64,000 nt of DNA from Pterois miles (lineage: Eukaryota; Chordata; Actinopteri; Perciformes; Scorpaenidae): the NCBI GenBank assembly GCA_947000775.1, contig CAMQGK010000240.1:1-64000 (forward strand). The letters run 5' to 3'. The position numbers were made by a program, and so were the translations under genes. The notes below the pieces were generated by a model. The model made no database searches. It was not told the DNA's origin and saw nothing but the letters and a program-made list of their open reading frames with translations. Positions 49,101-59,339 of this stretch are shown here, one piece after another. The number at the start of each line of letters is the position of its first letter. The first letter of the stretch is position 1.

Positions 49101-52100
49101 TATTTAATATATATATACAGTATTCAAACATTATTTTCACAAAGTAAGGCCACAAGTGCAAATCTTTAAGGCTTTGGTTGGTGTGTCTGGGCTTAACTCT
49201 ATCCAGGACAGAAAACACATGCAAACCTGTGCATCTGTCACAATGTGAATTTCAGTGTAAAAAATTAGAAAATATTTTTATTGTAAAAAAACAAAACCTC
49301 ATGGATCAGTTTTGTGCTGATTTAAGACATTAATCTGACCTTGGCCTGCTGCTCTGGAGCCAACAGCGAGTACAGAGGGAGAACATAGAGAGGAATGGAC
49401 GGGTCGGCCTTCTCTTCTACACAGACAAACAGAGAAGATCAGTAAAAGCACTCAGCTGAAATACATCCAACTGGATATAAAGAACGATTAATTTGGAGTA
49501 GCTTACCTGCACTGGATGGATCGTCTCCGATCTCCAGGTCGGAGCCTTCGTCCTCCTCGTCTCCGATCCCGGCCTCTCTGTCCTCGTCCCCTTCATCCAC
49601 CGGGAGGGCGGAGTAGTTGTCCAGGTCGATGCGGGGCAGAGACTGAAGGCAGAGATAAGCTCTTAAAACACGTAAATCACATCTCAAAACACAAACAAAA
49701 ATGGGTCTTTCAGGTTACGCTTTCAAGTTCGGGGGGGCAGTAGCTCAGTCCGTAGAGACCTGGCTTGGAGGGTGCCGGTTCAAGTCCCACATGGACCAAT
49801 TACTGAGTGTGAACTGCTAGATGGAGAAGAGCCAGTTCGCTTCATGGGCACTGCCGAGGTGCTCTTGAACAAGGTACCAAACCCCCAACAGCTCAGAGTA
49901 CCTGTCAGAGGCAGCTCCCTCGCTCTGACCTCTCTCCATTAATGAATGTATAGAGGTCCTGTTTGTGTTTGTATGTATTTCAGGTCTGTGTGCTGTGCAA
50001 AAATAACATAATAATTTTTTTATTTCCCCTCAGGGATCAATAAAGTGTGTCTTCTTCTCTCCCATCTTCTTCTATAGCAGCTTTTGGAGTCATTTTACTA
50101 AAAATGGACTTACGACATTCTTCTTCTGTTTGGCCTTTTTAAACTTCCTCATTGCCTCTGAGCTCTCTGCTTCCTCGTCCTCACCTGAACACAAAAACAT
50201 GTAAATATACAAAAACATATTCAGAGATGTGTGATAGCGGTGGTAGATGAAGCACCTGAAAGCTACCCTTGAGTAAAAGTACAGATATCTAACCAGAAAA
50301 TGTTAGGATATTACTTGAAATGTACTTAAGTATTGAAAGTAAAAGAACAAGTAAATGCTGTTTATTCCTTTTAATATGAACACCATGTTAAAAAATGAAG
50401 GCTGCATTATACTTGAAGAAAAACAACAACTTACAACTTAAAGGTTTTAAACAAAGAAATCCAGATTTTCACAGTCACAAGTAGCATCTACATGCTACTT
50501 CATGATCTGACATGCAGCCTGCCAGGACTTGAGTGGATATTGAAATTTAACTACAGCTTTGAGAGCATTTTGTTTGCATTTGACCATCATATGACTGAGC
50601 TTGCAAACTAGGACCACTTATTAACCAAACCTGCCTGCAATCGTAACGAGTAACAAAGATGCTTAGGGGAAATGTATCAGAGTAAAAGTACACATTTTAT
50701 TAAGGAAATGTAAAGGAGTAAAAGTGAAAGCTGACAGATATATAAAAACTAAAGTACAGATACACTATAGAGCGTGTGAGGGGCCAAATATGTGTGTTAG
50801 ACTCACCAGTGGTTGTGTTACCCTTCCTGAAGGGGAAAGCTTTTCTCAGTTTTCTGCACAGATTGTGAACTTCGGCCTGACCGGTCAGAAACACCAGGAT
50901 ACCACCTGAAGGGCAGAGACGTGGACATCAGGGTGATGGTGAGTGTGTGTGAAGGTTTCATTCCAGCTACGGTGATTTGTCCTGCTTACTTACTGAAAAT
51001 TACTCTAACTACACTGTTAAATATTAATAATATAATTCTTCATGCATCACGCCACATTATCTTCAAACACAACTACTGATGGCGTGAAGCTGCAAGATTC
51101 TCCTTTCTTTCTTTGAGAGTCCATCTTGTCGGTCATGTAAGAGACAAAAACTGACTATAAATAGTTGGGTGAAGTTTGTTAATATCTTTGATTTCACCAC
51201 TATAGGTCAATTAAATTTTGTTATAAACAAATCTTAACACTAAAAGTTTAATATCTAAGAGATGTCATGTATGTTTGTGCACCTGGAGGCAGCATCCGGT
51301 GGATCTTGCAGATCTTGTGGAAAGCTTCTCCGGTGTAATCGTCCAGCGGGGTGCGTTTGTTGAAATGTATAGTGACCGGAAACTGGCGAGCGTCCACCTT
51401 GATGACGGGCGGCGGCGTCCGAAACAGCTTGGTGTTGTCCGTGAAGTCCTCCACTCGCAGAGTAGCCGACATGACCAGCAGCTTCATGGGCATGCCTTTC
51501 TGCAGAGACGAGACAAGTGGGAGCGGCGTAAAGAATAGAGAAGAGAAGATAATGTCATGCATCCTGTCTGTAATACAGGCTTTTAAAGTTCAGGGTTTTT
51601 ATACCAAAAACATGAACCACAGCGAGGCTCTTACCTTGTTTCTGAGCGGGATGATACGAGACAACAGTCCGATGAGGATGTCTGTGTACACGCTCCTTTC
51701 ATGTGCTTCATCTATGATTATCACGCTGTATCGCTGGAGCAGGAAGTCCTATGAAAGAAGACATTTTATATTACTCATTTATACTGAAAAACTTTTGAAG
51801 CATACTTAAGGACTTATAAATGGGTATTTCTGTAAACATAGCTTGTGTTTTGGCAGTTTTCCACACACAAACACCATTTTAGGTCACTAAAAATGGAGCT
51901 TTTGTAAAACTGTCCAGGGTGAAGTTTTTCAGAAACTCCATTGTCAGTGTTTGTGTTGACGTGTGGACAGCGAAAACAGAGTTTTTGGCTTTTAATGCGA
52001 GTGTGCACCGTTATATCCTTTGTGAGGCGTCACTAATGAGGAGGCATTTGGTGCAACAATGGCGTAACTACATCCATAAACGGCAGACATGGCAGAACAA

Positions 52101-55100
52101 CCTGGTAGCAGAACTCTTTAACATGTAAATGCACAGTTAATCTTTCACTATATTGAACAACAGAGGCGTCAGAGAAGAGAAGAAGAAGAAGAAGATAGTC
52201 CTTTATTGTCCCACAAGGGGAAATTAATTTTTTCACTCTGTTGTTAACTTATACACGGTACATGCAGACCCGAACACACACATGCACAAACATGCAACAA
52301 TGGAGAGATGTCAGAGTGAGGGGGCTGCTCCCGAAAAGCGCCCGGGAGTTGGGGGTTTGGTGCCTTGCTCAGGGGCACCTCGGCAGTGCCCAAGAGGTAA
52401 ACTGGCACCTCTCCAGCTACCAGTTCACACTCAGTTCTTGGTCCATGGCGGGACTTGAACCGGTGACCCTCCGGTTCCCAAGCCAACTCCCTACAGACTG
52501 AGCTACTGCCGCCCCACAAAGTGCACTACTGCTCACTGCTATGTTACCCAAAGCAACAAACCATGCTTGCGGAGAGTTACAAGAACCAAAGATGCAAAAA
52601 ACCTGTGTATGTGTGGACAAGTTAAATTTCAGAACAAAAACAGTGTGTCTCACCATCCTCATGTGAGGCTCTCACATCAGTCTTCAAAGGATTAAAGCAG
52701 GCTCATTGTTAAATATTAATATGCTACGATCTCACAACTACTGTACATGAGAGTGGGCAGAATTTATTTGTCACAAATTATGAGTTTTTTTCACAAGATT
52801 ATTTACAAAATAACAAGCAAATAAGATCACTCATAAGAACCTTTAAAAAGCTTTTGTTTTATCAGAAAAAAAAAAAAAAAAACTTCTGGGTTAACCCCAC
52901 CGAGCTGAAACTGAAAAAGTCGATGCAAATAATTTTACTGTATTGAAAAAGCGGTGTCCTCTTACATAGACAGACTAAACCTAAAGTTCAAAACACATTG
53001 ACACACACTGACTCTGCTGCCATCTGTCTCTCAGTGGTCATGATAGACATGCAACCTTGACGTTATCCTTGACCCCAATCTCTCCCTCGACCCCTGTATC
53101 CACCAAACTGTCAAATCCTCCTATCACCTTCGCAGTAATGCTAAGATCTGGTCCTCTCTTGCACACCCTGTAACTGAAACACTGATCACATCAACCCAGT
53201 CCTAGAAGACCTTCACCATCTTCCTGTCTTCCACCGGATCAACCACTAAATCCTGGTCCTCACCTACAAAGCCCTTCATGAACTAGCCCACCCAAAACTT
53301 AGCGACTTTTCTCTCCGCCTACCAACCATCTCGGTCCCTCAGATCCACCTCAGCCTGGATTCTATCAACCCCCAAATCCAACGTGTGCAGCTTCAGGGAC
53401 AGAGACTCTTTCCTCATATTACAGACTGAGTCTCTTCCAATCCCACCTCAAGCTCCATCTCTTCTCCAGTGCCTTCTCTTAGCCCCCCATCCTTTTGTGT
53501 CAAAGTCACATTGTCTGTTGTTTGTCCCACCACCACCGCTGAGTGTAAAGCAACTTTGAGTCCTAGAAAAGCGGTATACAAATTCCTTTTATTATTATCA
53601 TCATCGTTATGAAGGAAAGCAGTAGTTACCTGGATGTTTCTCTGACATCTGCTTTCACTGTAAAATAGAATCAGTAATACAAACAGGCCAAAGTGTGTCA
53701 TGTTATTTCTCATGATACCTTCTGAATCTCCTTCAGCAGAACACCATCTGTCATGAATTTGATCTTGGTATCGCTGGTCACGTTCCCTTCATATCGAATC
53801 TGGTACGACACCACCCTACAAACAGATGCACAAACATGTACCATTTAATTTACTAAATGTTTCCACTGTCAGTAAAATTTCCATCTCCAAGCTCATCAAA
53901 AAGAGTCTTCAAAAACTGAATCATCTGTATACTCTTCAGATCTGTGGATTTGAGATTGCTTGATTTGATATATTTTTGAATTGTTGTTACCGTGTGGACA
54001 GGTTCATCTCTTTGGCCACTCGATGGGACATGCTGACAGCTGCCACTCTTCTCGGCTCTGTGATACCTATTATTCCACCACCGCTGCAGGAAACCACAAC
54101 AAAGAAGAATAAGAATACATTAACCAAATTATATCATCTATGAATGTGTAGCCACCTCTTTATACAACCATGGTATCCACATGTAAGCCATTTTTCTAGG
54201 TAGATATCATAGACTGGATATAAGAAGTGTACGCAGTCACCATGACGACACCCACTAGTTTCTGGACTGACATTTTAAGCCTAGAATTCAGCATTTTAGC
54301 TGTCACTATCTTGATTATTTGCAACCAGAAGTGACACAAGAGGGGCTGAATAAGACATTTTTTGGTGACCAAAAAGGTTCTAACTGACTCTGATGAACTG
54401 AAAACACACTGCAAAAGAATTAAAGTTGTAGGAGGAAAACAACATGGTAGCAACCTGTCAATCACAAGGTAGCCATGTCCTAAAGCATCCCTTGCTTTAT
54501 GGTTTATTTGACTCTAAATGGGACCATAATCTACTAAATAAACATCATGCTGTATTGAAGAAGACTTGAAACTAGCGATTGCGACCATAAACTCATCTTT
54601 ACAGTGTTTACTGAGGTAATAAATCAAGGGAGAAGTAGGTTCATTTTCTCATAGACTTCTATACAATCAAACTTCTTTTAGAAACCAGAAGAGCTGCTGG
54701 CTATTAAAAGTTTAAGGCACTTCCACATTGGCTTCACTTTTCTGACCCACAGGTTGCCAACTGGTGAATATCAGCACCATAAAGAGGATGACCTACCTGG
54801 CATAGCCTGCTTCATACAGGAACTGAGGCACTTGAGTGGTCTTTCCACTTCCTGTCTCTCCACAGATGACAACGCAGGGATTTTCTCTCACGGCCTCCAT
54901 GATGATCTGCTCCTCCGCCAGTACAGGCAGCTTCAGACGAGCCTCCTGCAGCAACAGAAAGAAATACAGTTAAAGCAAGCTGACATTTAAAAAAAATGAA
55001 TAGTGAATAGAACAACTGTAGCTTTCACACACCTGTATTTCTGGTGATCTGTCAACTGGAATGAAGACAGCCGGCTGCGTCTTGTTTTCGACTTTCTCCT

Positions 55101-56076
55101 GATCTGAAATCTTCTTATTCTGTCCATCTTGTTCTGTTTTGTGTTGATCTTCCTTCACTTCCTGTTTGTCATCTGTCTCCTCACAGGGAGCGGCGGCCAT
55201 CTCTGTGGTCTCACTCACTTCTTCACCCTCCTCCTCCTCATCAGACGAGGTGTCTTCATCAGTGTTTTCTTCTGCCTCTTGTTCCTTTTCTTCGTCCTCC
55301 TCTTCTCTCCATTTTCTTTTTCTGTTCGCTCCACTTACGCTGCTGATCTTTGGTCCTGAGTCTCCATCATTTATTTCATCTGGTAACCTAAAAGTAACTG
55401 AAAATATTAGACCACCAACTCCACTTTCTCCATATTTTCCAGGGCTTATCTTGGCTTATATGTTGCATTTGTACTCTTACTGTTTGGACTGGTAGAGTTT
55501 GTCTCCTGTTCCCAGCTTGGACGTAGTGTACAGCAGCTTCAGTTCAGACTCGGGAAGCTGCACCTCGGCCAGTTTGGTCAAGATGTCTGCTCTCTAGACG
55601 CAAGATTGTAAAACCTGATCAGATAAATCCTTTTCCTCTTGAAGCTTCACAGCTGTGTGAGAACCTGCAGCAGCATCGACCTGTGTGCGTCTCACCTGAG
55701 CTTTCTTGTCTTTGCGCTCCAGGACCTTCTGCAGCTCCCTCCTCTGCTTCTTGGTGAGAGGCTTTCTGGTGGAGACAGGAGTCACTGAGGCTTTCTTCTT
55801 GTTGCCTTTGTTGGCTGGGAGGACCAAAGCGTTGCTCTGGTCTACACCTTTTAGCCTGGTTCCATCTGATGGAAACAAGGGGGACATTAACAAACACATT
55901 AAAGTGTCAATATAGACCAAATAATTTCACCAGCTTATAGATTAAATCTTTGATTATTGATTTTTTTGTTTACCTCGAAGTTCAACAACAACGTTTGTCT
56001 TCACTTCCTCTGCTGGTTGTTGGGTGTCACTTTGCTGTCTTCCCTTCCAGTTGTGTTTCTTCCGTAGTTTCCCCAT
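43144..56076 (-). CDS. dhx37: DEAH-box RNA helicase DHX37
   Basis: Ribosome-biogenesis helicase (yeast Dhr1 relative) that removes U3 snoRNA from the small-subunit pre-ribosome in the nucleolus. I resolve 26 coding exons totalling 3,447 nt, giving 1,148 residues (human 1,157). Exons: 56076-55974, 55865-55696, 55593-55481, 55387-55033, 54945-54797, 54083-53991, 53815-53719, 51748-51635, 51499-51283, 50905-50807, 50184-50114, 49642-49507, 49416-49340, 48727-48495, 48404-48293, 48197-48091, 46863-46675, 46231-46107, 45099-44983, 44894-44722, 44629-44515, 44018-43881, 43792-43698, 43596-43523, 43413-43316, 43220-43144. Motifs: basic N-terminus MGKLRKKHNWKGR, acidic stretch about 150-200, Walker A GETGSGKT (276-283), DEAH (373-376), SAT (409-411), QRAGRAGR (661-668), then winged-helix/OB-type C-terminal domains ending WLPEALHQEVAKSWPPL. 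The intron after exon 20 has a GC donor. Confidence 0.96.
45340..45460. repeat. Short dispersed repeat fragment (dhx37 intron)
   Basis: TTTTTATTGATAGTGAGAGACAG is followed by GGGGAGACAGGAGATGACAT and CGCACCCAGCAGG, similar in style to the GACAGGAAA...AAAGACTGCATAG stretch at 23345-23400. Function and class unknown. Confidence 0.4.
47740..48035 (-). repeat. Dispersed repeat D, copy 2 (dhx37 intron)
   Basis: Inverted relative of 8727-9065: TTGTAAAGGCGGACAAGTCG, CATTTAGCCACTTGACACGT and GAGTGGGATATTTACTGATG match it in reverse. It carries no coding capacity. Confidence 0.7.
48780..49062. mobile_element. hAT-like MITE in dhx37 intron
   Basis: Starts TAGAGCTGCAATGATTAATC and ends GCTAGCTGTAGCCCTA, imperfect inverted termini of the TAGGGCTGCAA type. 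The interior has the teleost repeat signature ATTTTCTGGTTTCTTTACTC and GGACAAAACAAGACATCTGA. No clear target duplication is visible. Confidence 0.65.
49731..50050 (+). mobile_element. tRNA-derived SINE (type 2), copy 1
   Basis: The head is tRNA-like: A box TAGCTCAGTCCGTAGAG from 49741 and B box GGTTCAAGTCC at 49777-49787. The body has CACTGCCGAGGTGCTCTTGA, CAAGGTACCAAACCCCCAAC and TCTGACCTCTCTCCATTAAT. The tail is TTCCCCTCAGGGATCAATAA then AGTGTGTC. A copy in reverse orientation is at 52196-52515. It lies in dhx37 intron 11. The A and B boxes are pol III promoter elements; this is not a functional tRNA gene because the cloverleaf is incomplete. Confidence 0.85.
50220..50715 (-). repeat. Dispersed repeat E, reverse copy (dhx37 intron)
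   Basis: Runs from GGTGGTAGATGAAGCACC through TTGAGTAAAAGTACAGATAT to AGTAAAAGTACACATTTTAT and GGAAATGTAAAGGAGTAAAA. This is the reverse of the ACTTTTACTT-type repeat, whose usual end CTTCCACCAC is reflected here as GTGGTAGATGAAG. Confidence 0.55.
52196..52515 (-). mobile_element. tRNA-derived SINE (type 2), copy 2
   Basis: Reverse-orientation copy of the 49731 element. On the minus strand: GGGGCGGCAGTAGCTCAGTC, B box GGTTCAAGTCC (52461-52451), GCACTGCCGAGGTGCCCCTG, CAAGGCACCAAACCCCCAAC and a TTCCCCTTGTGGGACAATAA tail. It lies in dhx37 intron 7, apparently inside an older repeat (about 51800-52660, with TTTTGGCTTTTAATGCGAGT). Confidence 0.85.
53030..53600 (+). mobile_element. Decayed LINE reverse-transcriptase fragment
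   Basis: In dhx37 intron 7. With frameshifts and stops one can read HLPVFHRINH, then ILVLTYKALHELAHPKLSDF, the C-terminal part of L2/CR1-type LINE polymerases (LPV..RI..KI..LTYKALHGLAPPYLSDL pattern, from memory). It is followed by FPHITD and a 3' end with GTAAAGCAACTTTGAGTCCT and AGAAAAGCGGTATACAAATT, then an (ATT)n-like tail. Confidence 0.75.
54203..54766 (-). repeat. Dispersed repeat B, copy 2 (dhx37 intron)
   Basis: Reverse-orientation relative of 24003-24592, with TGTATTGAAGAAGACTTGAA, ACTAGCGATTGCGACCATAA, GTTTACTGAGGTAATAAATC and TTCTCATAGACTTCTATACA in matching order. It covers most of dhx37 intron 5. Confidence 0.75.
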
Positions 56077-56334
56077 TTTAAACCGAGATCTGCGACATTA
56101 ATAAACAACGATGAACACAAAACCATCACCTGGTAACTTGTAACGTTCAGACACCAAGACAGAGCTAAAACGAGCTAACTGGCTAACTGTAGCTAAGCCG
56201 TCATTACGGTAAAAACCTCATTTACACGCGCGATTAAATCTTTATGATTATTATAAAATACCAACCTTTATATTTTAACAGGTATGTGAGATTTAAACAC
56301 TTAACGGTAGAAAATTACAGCCCTGCACGAACAT

Positions 56335-56340
56335 CACGTG
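56335..56340. promoter_or_regulatory. dhx37: E-box upstream of dhx37
   Basis: CACGTG about 260 bp upstream of the dhx37 ATG. Myc/USF-type factors bind this palindrome and often control ribosome-biogenesis genes; regulation of this gene by it is an inference from position. Confidence 0.4.
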
Positions 56341-56399
56341 TAAACATACGAGGGTCCATCCGTTAAAAGGTTCCGATGCTGCGACAGTGTCTCCGCAGA

Positions 56400-57754
56400 A
56401 AGGTTCCGCTACAAAAATACCGTAATACCCAACACGAAATGTACCAACTTGTATTTAGTGTTTTATACACGTTGCGTTGTTTTATTGTTAATGATAATTT
56501 CAGCACAATTGTGTTTTATAAGTTGAAAAGAACAATATTATCTATAAAGTGTGTTTGTTTAAATAAATCAGAGTAAATATAGAGTGAAAATGACTCAAAT
56601 GACTCAAAAAGCAATCTGAGAAAAATGTGCATTTATTTTTTCCGTTGAATTACTTCTTTAATTTCATCCATAGTAAAATTATATTCTCTTAAAAAAATAG
56701 GCCTATATATATTTAAAAAATGAAATACACAGCATTGCCATACAGTGTCAATATATTTTATTTACACCTGTAACATGTTTTAAAAAATCAAAATATAGTT
56801 CCAAAAAAGACATAAAACAAACTTAATATAAACATAATCATAATAATTTGTGATTTTTTTTCTGATGAAAATATTTCAGTGTAGGTTAAATAAAGAAAAT
56901 AAATGACACGTGAAATAAACATTACAATAGAATTACAGAAACATATAAAACTGCCAGATATCACACTTCAGACATGAGCATTTCTCATTCAGTCTTTGAT
57001 AATATAAAATTTAAATTTGATATTTCAACCACATGGTAGAAAGAATCTGTGTTGTGAAGCCTTAAATAGAAAACTGGTGTTTCTTCATGTGATCATTATT
57101 ATCATGTCAATAATAAAAAATACAACTGTGTAGGCCAACCAATATCAGGTGAACACAGATCAATATATCAATATGAACATATGACTGATACGTTTTCCAC
57201 CACACAACACTGACAAGCTCATTTTCAACTGTAAAATGTCCTGCTTGGTATATATTGATCATCATTGGTTCTGTCAATGTTATGATATGAAAATCATCCA
57301 GCATGTTGTTACAGGAATCGTTTCTCTCAAATAACGACATTGGTGTCAGCCTCAAAAATCCAATATTGGTCAGAATCTAATGCAGATTATTTTTAATTTT
57401 TCATTTCATTTAGTCTGTTTTACAATGTTAAAGAGCTGTATATGATGATACACATGTGGGTGACAAATTAAAGGAAAACCCAACATTAAGTGTCTCAGTG
57501 ACGTGTCGGGCCAACTGATGTAGTATATGATTAACATTGTTTATTAAACCACTTGTTTCACATTCTTATTTTATTAATCACCTTGTAATTTTTATTAACC
57601 TAGTTTTTACTTCACACTGTTTAACTACCATTACTGTTATTGTGGCTTTTAATTTAATTTTAGTACTTTTCTATGATTTTATTGTCTCGTGCATGGGTCT
57701 CAACTTATTGTTTCTGTCTTTTTTTCTTGTTTTCACGGTTCTCACGTCTTTCGT
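56400..57754. other. AT-rich intergenic DNA between dhx37 and gp1bb
   Basis: About 1.35 kb with many A/T runs. Open frames of 66-82 codons (56376-56576, 57107-57355, 57537-57773) are AT-driven and unlike known families. No gene was recognised; the gp1bb 3' UTR would occupy the part nearest 57901. Confidence 0.5.
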
Positions 57755-57842
57755 TTGGCTCAGTCATCTGTGAAGCACTTTGAACTGCATTAACCCATAT
57801 GAAAGACGCTGTACTAATACACCTGATTGATTGATTGATTTT
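57755..57842 (+). repeat. LINE/SINE 3' tail with (TTGA)n
   Basis: GTGAAGCACTTTGAACTGCA then ATGAAAGACGCTGTACTAAT and ATTGATTGATTGATT. This is the usual teleost retroposon 3' end and tetranucleotide tail. Confidence 0.65.
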
Positions 57843-57901
57843 CTCTGCAGTGTGTGCCTAAATAAACAGCTCTTCTTCTACTTTTGTATCAGTCACACGA
57901 C

Positions 57902-58525
57902 TCAGGTGCTGCTGTCCTTTAAAGCCGTGTACTCGTTCTCCCTCAGACTCTGCCCGGCTGTGAAGCTCTCTTCTGTGGTCCTCTTCGCCTCTTTGGAAAT
58001 CCTCTCGAACCTCCTCAGGAACACAATGAGCGCCACCAGCAGAGCCGCCTGCACCACCACAAACACAAACAGGCACACCTGTGAGGCCAGAGCCAGGTCA
58101 CAGTACCAGTAGTGGCAGGACTCCAGCAACTCCTTCTCAGATAAATACACCACCAGCCGCCCCCGTAGGCCGGGAGGGGAGCTACAGTTGACGCCCAGGT
58201 GTGATGCGAGGCCGGCGGGCTGATGTAGCAGATAGGCCCGTAGGTAGAGGACGCCACAGTCACACTCCCAGGGGTTTCCGTGGAGGGAGAGCGTGCGGAG
58301 GGAGGTCAGATCATCCAGGAGGCCGTTAGGGAGGGTGGTCAGCTGGTTGTTGTGGAGATGGAGGGAGGTGGTCCCAGGAGGGAAACTGGTGGGCAGCGAG
58401 GAGGAAGTGAGAGACCTGCTGCTGCAATCCACCTCACTGCCATCACAGGAGCAAAGGTGAGGGCATGCTGATGACCTTTGACCTCCAAACAACGGGAGCA
58501 GACTCAGGAGCAGAAGCCCCTTCAT
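57902..58525 (-). CDS. gp1bb: Platelet glycoprotein Ib beta chain
   Basis: Small leucine-rich-repeat subunit of the GPIb-IX-V receptor for von Willebrand factor on platelets or thrombocytes. Single coding exon of 207 codons (human 206 residues). The ATG is at 58525; an in-frame TTG nine bases upstream is not needed. Residues 1-20: signal peptide (MKGLLLLSLLPLFGG). Cys21, 25, 27 and 34: LRR N-cap. One LRR at about 43-83. LRR C-cap with NPWECDC (84-90), Cys114 and Cys137. Transmembrane helix at about 150-170 (VCLFVFVVVQAALLVALIVF), then RRFERISKEAKR. Cys142 beside the membrane fits the cysteine that links to GPIb alpha. A TTCAG acceptor lies 15 bp upstream of the ATG, so a 5' non-coding exon is likely. 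septin5 lies upstream in the same orientation. Confidence 0.93.
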   Translation of the reverse strand: MKGLLLLSLLPLFGGQRSSACPHLCSCDGSEVDCSSRSLTSSSLPTSFPPGTTSLHLHNNQLTTLPNGLLDDLTSLRTLSLHGNPWECDCGVLYLRAYLLHQPAGLASHLGVNCSSPPGLRGRLVVYLSEKELLESCHYWYCDLALASQVCLFVFVVVQAALLVALIVFLRRFERISKEAKRTTEESFTAGQSLRENEYTALKDSST

Positions 58526-58610
58526 GGTTAACAATCACTGAAGGGAGGAGAAGATTCATTTTAGTCACCTGCAGCAGTAGATAGTACATTTACGCAGGTT
58601 CAAACCCAGT

Positions 58611-58866
58611 TAGAGGCCTTTGTGTGGAGTTTGCATGTTCTCCCAGTGTTAGCGTGGGTTTCCTCCCACAGCCCAAAGACATGCAGGTTAACTGTTGACT
58701 CTAAATTGCCCGTAGGTGTGAATGGTTGTCTGTCTCTTTTATGTCTCAGCTCTGTGATAGTCTGGCGACCTGTCCAGGTGTACCCCGCCTTCACACAATG
58801 CTGGGATCAGCTCCAGCCCCTCTCAGCCCTGAACAGGATAAGCAGTTACAGGTATTGGATGGATGT
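58611..58866 (+). mobile_element. tRNA-like SINE (type 1), truncated copy
   Basis: Lacks the tRNA-like head and begins at GTTAGAGGCCTTTGTGTGGA. It then matches the body at 21240-21490: GGAGTTTGCATGTTCTCCCA, CCTCCCACAGCCCAAAGACA, ATTGCCCGTAGGTGTGAATG, GGCGACCTGTCCAGGTGTAC. It ends with AGGTATTGGATGGATG. Confidence 0.75.
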
Positions 58867-59139
58867 ACTTGAGTACAATTTTGAGGAACTCATACTTTAC
58901 TTAGGTATTTCCATTTTCTGCTGCTTTAAACTTCTGCAACAATTCAGAGGCAAACATTGCCCTTTTTACACCACTACTTTTGTTTGACAGCATTAGTTAC
59001 TTTGCAGACTCAAATTAATAATGCTAAATGTTATAAACAAATAAATGTATTTTCATCAGGTAACATGAAACTTCATTGATCCCCAGGGGAGGAAATCACA
59101 AGCTACCCTGCAGTAAGATGATAAAAAATGAGCTCTACC

Positions 59140-59330
59140 TTTACCAGCTGTAACATTAAAGTGATGAACATGTTAATGCATCAATAATTATAATCAAATA
59201 ATATATATTATGGGCCATTTTGCATAATAAGTACTTTTACTTTTGATACTTTAAGTACTTTTATTTTAATTCTAATACTTTTATACTTTTACTTGGGTAA
59301 CATTTTGAATGCAGAACATCTACTAGTAGA
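59140..59330 (+). repeat. Dispersed repeat E copy
   Basis: AATGCATCAATAATTATAAT, TATTATGGGCCATTTTGCAT, AATAAGTACTTTTACTTTTG and ACTTGGGTAACATTTTGAAT match 61627-61800 closely in the same orientation. Confidence 0.7.
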
Positions 59331-59339
59331 TGATGTTTT

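Noticed and set aside
49731..49800. tRNA gene suggested by A and B boxes
   Set aside because: The acceptor and anticodon stems do not close, and a SINE body and 3' tail follow directly; a second copy has the same body.
51275..51809. Plus-strand open frames up to 152 codons
   Set aside because: Antisense to dhx37 exons 8-9, whose helicase motifs fix the true strand.
52450..52515. Reverse-strand tRNA gene
   Set aside because: Same SINE head as at 49731, in the opposite orientation.
55129..55495. Plus-strand open frames rich in Ser/Phe
   Set aside because: They are the antisense of the acidic Glu/Asp-rich dhx37 exon 4, which has a full in-frame model on the minus strand.
57537..57773. Hydrophobic 78-codon frame that could look like a membrane peptide
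   Set aside because: AT-rich intergenic DNA, hydrophobic only because of T-rich codons, and ending in a retroposon tail.
58280..58471. Plus-strand open frame rich in Glu/Gly
   Set aside because: Antisense shadow of the gp1bb leucine-rich repeat region.
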